Origin: an uncultured Prevotella sp.
Lineage (GTDB): Bacteria > Bacteroidota > Bacteroidia > Bacteroidales > Bacteroidaceae
Length of the DNA: 64,000 nucleotides
Direction: 5' to 3'
NCBI GenBank assembly: GCA_946405145.1
Contig: CAMJGE010000004.1
Coordinates: 116,642-180,641, forward strand
This document shows positions 60,110 through 64,000 of the stretch, piece after piece. A model generated the notes under the pieces. It had not been told where the DNA came from and did no database searches. It was given only the letters and a program-made list of their open reading frames with translations. The first letter of the stretch is position 1. Every line of letters starts with the position of its first letter. A program made the translations under genes and the position numbers.

Positions 60110-62029
60110 ATGCCCGGCATTAAGAAATTAGACATATTCATCACCAAGCAGTTCGGTATGCTGTTTATGGGAACATTCTTCATCTGCCAGTTTGTGCTGA
60201 TGATGCAATTCCTGTGGCGCTATGTTGACGAACTGATTGGAAAAGGACTGACACTCGACGTGATGGCACAGTTCTTCTGGTATATGGGACTGATGCTGCT
60301 GCCCCAGGCGCTGCCTCTGGCTATCCTGTTGAGTTCGCTGATAGTATTCGGTAACCTTGGTGAGAGCTCTGAGCTGACAGCCATCAAGGCAGCAGGCATC
60401 TCGCTGATGCAGGCTTTCAGACCCCTGATTGTCATTGTCATCATCATCTCAGGCATCTCCTATTTCTTTCAGGATGTGGTCTATCCCAAATCCAACCTAT
60501 CCTTCTATCAGCTGCTGATCTCGATGAAGCAGAAGAGTCCGGAGCTCGAAATCCCCGAGGGTATCTTCTACGACGGCATCCCGGGATCGAATATCTATGT
60601 GCAGAAAAAGGATCTGAACACAGGTATGCTCTATGGCATCATGATCTACCGCCAGACAGGCAGCTACGAGGATCAGGCAATCATCCTTGCCGACTCAGGC
60701 ATGATGCAAACGACAGCAGAGAAGAAACATCTGATACTGAAGCTCTATAGCGGAGAGTGGTTTGAGAATATGCGTTCCCAGGACCTGGCTAACAGTGCCA
60801 ATATCCCCTACCGCAGAGAGACATTCTCCTCCAAGCGTATCGTACTAGATTTCGACAGCGGCTTCAACCTCGCTGATATGAATGACGTGGCTGGCGATGC
60901 ACGAGCCAAGAGTCTCAGCAAGATCATACACGATCTCGATTCGTTGAAGGAGTTCAACGACAGTGTGGGGCGGGTTTACTATAAGGATGCCAAGAACTAT
61001 TTCTTCCGCCAGCCAAACTATAGGGAGAAGGACTCGCTGAAAATGGTAAAGGCGCTGGAAGCTGACACACGATTATTCGACTCCGTCTATAACAATCAGC
61101 CTGATATGGCCAAGCAGGCTGCTGTGAAAGGTGCCATGAGTGGTGTCCAGCAGGTGCTAACCGACATGGAGATGAAGATGGAGTATGTCAAGTTCCTTCA
61201 CCGCAACTACCGCCAGCATCAGATTGAAGCCATCAAGAAGTTCACGCTGTCGCTCTCCTGCCTGATATTCTTCTTTATCGGAGCCCCCTTGGGTGCCATC
61301 ATCCGAAAAGGAGGACTGGGTGTGCCAGTAGTCGTGTCTGTACTGGTGTTCATCGTGTATTACATCTTCGACAACTCCGGAATGCGTATGGCGCGCGACG
61401 GGCAATGGAACGTATGGTTCGGACAGACTATCTCCACGATGGTACTCACACCGATAGCAGCCTTCTTCACCTATAAGGCCAACAAAGACTCCACCGTCTT
61501 CAACATCGACCTCTACAAGAACCTCGCCATGCGTGTGCTGGGTCTGCGCCAGAAGCGCCACATCACCCGCAAGGAGGTGATCATTGAAGACCCGAAATAC
61601 AAGATGGATACAATGATGCTGCAGAACATCTCAAAGGAGATCGAGGCCTATAGCGAGAACCATAAGCTGTTGCGCTGGCCGAATCCTATCAAGGTGTTCT
61701 TCCATGCAGGTGACGATCAGGAGATCGAGCGTATCAACCATACACTCGAGGTGGCTATTGAGGATCTGGGCTATACGCGCGACAGACAGATACTGGCTCT
61801 GCTCAACAACTACCCGATAATAGCCACGAACGCCCATACCCGTCCGTTCCGCAAGAAGTGGCTGAACATCGTAACAGGCCTGTGCCTGCCTCTGGGTGCG
61901 TTCTTCTACTTCAGGATGATACGTTTCCGTTTCCGTCTGTACAGAGACCTGCGTACCATCCGCCAGACCAGCGACCGCATCATCCCTCGTACACAGGCAT
62001 TGTCGCAAGAACAACCAAAGTTGGTATAA
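60110..62029 (+). CDS. LptF/LptG (YjgP/YjgQ) family permease
   Basis: 639 residues from the ATG at 60110 ([15 protein letters not shown]). Membrane helices at about 17-37, 55-75 and 100-120, a large periplasmic domain (about 125-380; [22 protein letters not shown]), then helices with [23 protein letters not shown] and FVIYYIF-type sequence. The C-terminal cytoplasmic extension of about 170 residues is longer than in E. coli LptF/G. The family moves lipopolysaccharide from the inner membrane. Only one such gene is here, which is common in Bacteroidota. Confidence 0.92.
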   Translation: MPGIKKLDIFITKQFGMLFMGTFFICQFVLMMQFLWRYVDELIGKGLTLDVMAQFFWYMGLMLLPQALPLAILLSSLIVFGNLGESSELTAIKAAGISLMQAFRPLIVIVIIISGISYFFQDVVYPKSNLSFYQLLISMKQKSPELEIPEGIFYDGIPGSNIYVQKKDLNTGMLYGIMIYRQTGSYEDQAIILADSGMMQTTAEKKHLILKLYSGEWFENMRSQDLANSANIPYRRETFSSKRIVLDFDSGFNLADMNDVAGDARAKSLSKIIHDLDSLKEFNDSVGRVYYKDAKNYFFRQPNYREKDSLKMVKALEADTRLFDSVYNNQPDMAKQAAVKGAMSGVQQVLTDMEMKMEYVKFLHRNYRQHQIEAIKKFTLSLSCLIFFFIGAPLGAIIRKGGLGVPVVVSVLVFIVYYIFDNSGMRMARDGQWNVWFGQTISTMVLTPIAAFFTYKANKDSTVFNIDLYKNLAMRVLGLRQKRHITRKEVIIEDPKYKMDTMMLQNISKEIEAYSENHKLLRWPNPIKVFFHAGDDQEIERINHTLEVAIEDLGYTRDRQILALLNNYPIIATNAHTRPFRKKWLNIVTGLCLPLGAFFYFRMIRFRFRLYRDLRTIRQTSDRIIPRTQALSQEQPKLV

Positions 62030-62060
62030 CATACTATTATATATAATAAGGTGTAACAAT

Positions 62061-63272
62061 ATGGATTCATTTAAACTGAACACAATAGAGGAAGCTGTAG
62101 AAGACTTCGGCAAAGGAAAGTTTGTGATCGTCGTCGATGACGAGGACCGCGAGAATGAAGGTGACCTCATCATCGCCGCAGAGAAGATCACTGCCGAGAA
62201 GGTGAACTTCATGCTGAGGAATGCCCGTGGTGTGCTCTGCGCTCCCATCACCATCGATCGCTGTAAGGAACTTGACCTGCCCCATCAGGTGCAGGACAAC
62301 ACCTCAGTGTTGGGCACCCCCTTCACTGTAACCGTTGACAAGCTGGAAGGCTGCACCACTGGTGTCTCTGCCCACGACCGAGCTGAGACTATCAAGGCAC
62401 TTGCCGACCCCGCCTCACGCCCGGAGACCTTTGGGCGCCCAGGTCACGTAAACCCCCTCTATGCACAGGAGAACGGCGTATTGCGCCGCAGTGGACACAC
62501 CGAAGCCACCATCGACCTCTGCCGCATGGCAGGTCTCTACCCTGCCGGCGCCCTGATGGAGATCATGAACGAAGACGGCACTATGGCTCGTCTGCCCCAA
62601 TTGATGGAACTCGCCAAGGAGTGGGACATGAAGATTATCAGTATTAAAGATATGATTGCCTACCGCCTGAAGAAAGAGTCGCTCATCGAGGTGGGCGAAG
62701 AGGTGGATATGCCTACCGACTACGGACACTTCCGTCTGATACCCTTCCGTCAGAAGAGTACCGGACTGGAGCATCTGGCACTCATCAAGGGCAAGTGGAA
62801 GGAAGATGAGCCTATCCTGGTACGTGTGCACTCCTCATGTATGACAGGTGATATCCTCGGCTCGAAGCGCTGCGACTGCGGCGAACAGCTCCACAAGGCC
62901 ATGCAGGCCATCGAGAAAGAGGGCAAGGGTGTGGTGATCTATATGCAACAGGAAGGCAGAGGCATCGGACTGATGAACAAGATTGCCGCCTATAAGTTGC
63001 AGGAGGAAGGCTACGACACAGTAGATGCCAACGTGCATCTGGGATTCAAGCCCGATGAGCGCGACTATGGTTGCGGTGCACAGATGCTACGCCATCTGGG
63101 CGTACACAAGATGCGCCTGCTGACCAATAATCCAGTGAAACGTGTGGGACTGGAAGCTTACGGCCTCGAAATCATCGAGAATGTACCCATTGAGGTAACA
63201 CCAAATCAGTATAATCTGCGTTATCTGGAGACAAAGAAAACCCGCATGGGACATCTGCTGCACCTGAAATAA
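62061..63272 (+). CDS. ribBA: Bifunctional 3,4-dihydroxy-2-butanone-4-phosphate synthase / GTP cyclohydrolase II
   Basis: 403 residues. N-terminal RibB (about 1-205): [31 protein letters not shown] and [23 protein letters not shown]-terminal RibA (about 206-403): [24 protein letters not shown] with three zinc cysteines, QQEGRGIGL and [12 protein letters not shown]. Both entry reactions of riboflavin synthesis. No FMN riboswitch is visible in the 31-base gap before it, so it is likely in the permease transcript. Confidence 0.97.
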   Translation: MDSFKLNTIEEAVEDFGKGKFVIVVDDEDRENEGDLIIAAEKITAEKVNFMLRNARGVLCAPITIDRCKELDLPHQVQDNTSVLGTPFTVTVDKLEGCTTGVSAHDRAETIKALADPASRPETFGRPGHVNPLYAQENGVLRRSGHTEATIDLCRMAGLYPAGALMEIMNEDGTMARLPQLMELAKEWDMKIISIKDMIAYRLKKESLIEVGEEVDMPTDYGHFRLIPFRQKSTGLEHLALIKGKWKEDEPILVRVHSSCMTGDILGSKRCDCGEQLHKAMQAIEKEGKGVVIYMQQEGRGIGLMNKIAAYKLQEEGYDTVDANVHLGFKPDERDYGCGAQMLRHLGVHKMRLLTNNPVKRVGLEAYGLEIIENVPIEVTPNQYNLRYLETKKTRMGHLLHLK

Positions 63273-63323
63273 CAGCCAAAGCGTCACAAATTCTGCTAAA
63301 AACACGAAAAAGTGACACAATCC

Positions 63324-63355
63324 TTGTGATTTCAAATTTATTTTGATTACTTTTG
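63324..63355 (+). promoter_or_regulatory. Promoter of the aspartate aminotransferase gene
   Basis: TTG (63324-63326), 21 bases, TACTTTTG (63348-63355), 20 bases before the ATG. Confidence 0.65.
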
Positions 63356-63375
63356 CACACAAATTTGTAACAAAT

Positions 63376-64000
63376 ATGGCACAATTATCAAATCGTTTGC
63401 AGCGCCTGGCCCCTTCAGCCACGCTAGCTATGTCACAGAAGAGTTCCGAAATGAAAGCTCAGGGCATCGATGTCATTAACATGAGTGTTGGTGAACCTGA
63501 CTTCAATACTCCCGACCACATCAAGCAGGCCGCCAAGATGGCTATCGACGAGAATTACTCTCGCTACTCACCAGTTCCTGGCTACCCCGATCTGCGTCAG
63601 GCCATCGCACGGAAACTGGAGCGCGAGAACCATCTACACTATGCACCTTCAGAGATCCTGGTGTCTAACGGAGCCAAGCAGAGCGTCTGCAATGCCGTGA
63701 TGGCGCTGGTGAACGACGGTGAAGAAGTGATCATTCCCGCCCCCTACTGGGTAAGCTATCCCCAGATGGTGAAGCTGGCTGGTGGAGAACCCGTCATCGT
63801 AGAGGCAGGTTTCGACCAGAACTTCAAGATGACACCTGCGCAGCTGGAAGCCGCCATCACCCCAAAGACCCGCATGATCATCCTCTGCTCGCCCAGCAAT
63901 CCTACGGGTAGCGTATATAATAAGGAGGAACTGCAGGCACTGGCAGAAGTGATCCTGAAGCACGACGACCTGTTTGTACTGGCCGACGAGATCTATGAGC
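63376..64000 (+). CDS. aspC: Pyridoxal-phosphate aspartate aminotransferase, N-terminal part
   Basis: The gene runs off the right edge; 208 codons are visible and it is missing from the ORF track for that reason. Class I aminotransferase: SNRLQRLAPSATLAMSQKSSEMKAQGIDVINMSVGEPDFNTP, YSPVPGYPDLRQAIA, VSNGAKQSV, PAPYWVSYPQMV and the PLP-contacting SPSNPTGSVY and DEIYE. The lysine that binds PLP lies beyond the window. The subgroup (Thermus-like type I-gamma) typically uses aspartate or prephenate. Confidence 0.92.
   Translation, partial: MAQLSNRLQRLAPSATLAMSQKSSEMKAQGIDVINMSVGEPDFNTPDHIKQAAKMAIDENYSRYSPVPGYPDLRQAIARKLERENHLHYAPSEILVSNGAKQSVCNAVMALVNDGEEVIIPAPYWVSYPQMVKLAGGEPVIVEAGFDQNFKMTPAQLEAAITPKTRMIILCSPSNPTGSVYNKEELQALAEVILKHDDLFVLADEIYE

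Noticed and set aside
62030-62060. FMN riboswitch before ribBA
   Set aside because: The gap is only 31 bases and no conserved element is visible.

Overview
This 64 kb window comes from a chromosome of a Bacteroidota member, most likely a Prevotella-like organism. The evidence is the promoter style and the gene content. Many genes start just downstream of the Bacteroidota housekeeping promoter (TTTG, about 20 bases, TAnnTTTG, most often seen as TACCTTTGC). The window also holds type IX secretion (T9SS) genes (porW/sprE-like, porX, sprA/sov), meso-diaminopimelate dehydrogenase, two-gene glycine decarboxylase and several families known mainly from Bacteroidota. Most of it is housekeeping DNA with compact operons on both strands. 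Genus is an inference; no rRNA gene is present.

Layout. 0-4.1 kb: the end of a Gfo/Idh/MocA oxidoreductase, a PheC-like periplasmic dehydratase, a DUF3667 membrane protein and a secreted clostripain-type (C11) protease. 4.1-5.2 kb: tRNA-Pro(GGG) and a degenerate second copy 852 bp away, enclosing a gene-poor AT-rich scar with integrase-site-like repeats. 5.2-11.6 kb: aroA, a small cysteine-rich membrane protein, porW, porX and tsaE in one direction. 11.7-20 kb: trxA and dnaE, then psd-pssA, pyrH, birA and tadA. 20-27.7 kb: a signalling cluster of a TPR histidine-kinase-like protein that lacks its phospho-accepting His, two membrane proteins with a substrate-binding-protein sensor plus PAS but no output domain, a STAS protein, and a Cache-HAMP-SpoIIE phosphatase fused to an RsbW-like ATPase. 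27.7-35.8 kb: sprA (2478 codons) behind ruvA. 36-39 kb: ddh, purN, amtB. 39.6-47.8 kb: a lipoprotein, then (reading leftwards) panE-lplA-gcvT-gcvH-gcvPA-gcvPB-lpd, a complete glycine cleavage operon with its own lipoate ligase. 47.9-55.6 kb: dxs-trkA-trkH, a coiled-coil lipoprotein with rsmI, a PerM-type permease and tRNA-Lys. 55.6-64 kb: an SGNH hydrolase and a shortened GH2-like protein, a GH53 endo-galactanase, tRNA-Met, a START-like protein, an LptF/G-type permease, ribBA and the start of an aspartate aminotransferase gene.

What stands out. (1) The signalling cluster, in which three neighbouring sensor proteins have lost or lack a usual catalytic or output part while a complete phosphatase/STAS partner-switch pair sits beside them. 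(2) Repeat biology: an in-frame palindromic-type repeat inside lpd, CTAG-rich minisatellites inside two different T9SS genes, a MITE-like inverted repeat inside the gcv operon, and several intergenic elements built from 7-8 base tandem repeats facing each other. (3) The tRNA-Pro duplication with internal arm-like repeats and a set of three palindromes spaced 22 bp apart, which looks like the footprint of a lost integrative element.

All functional calls rest on reading the translations against remembered family motifs; no search was run.
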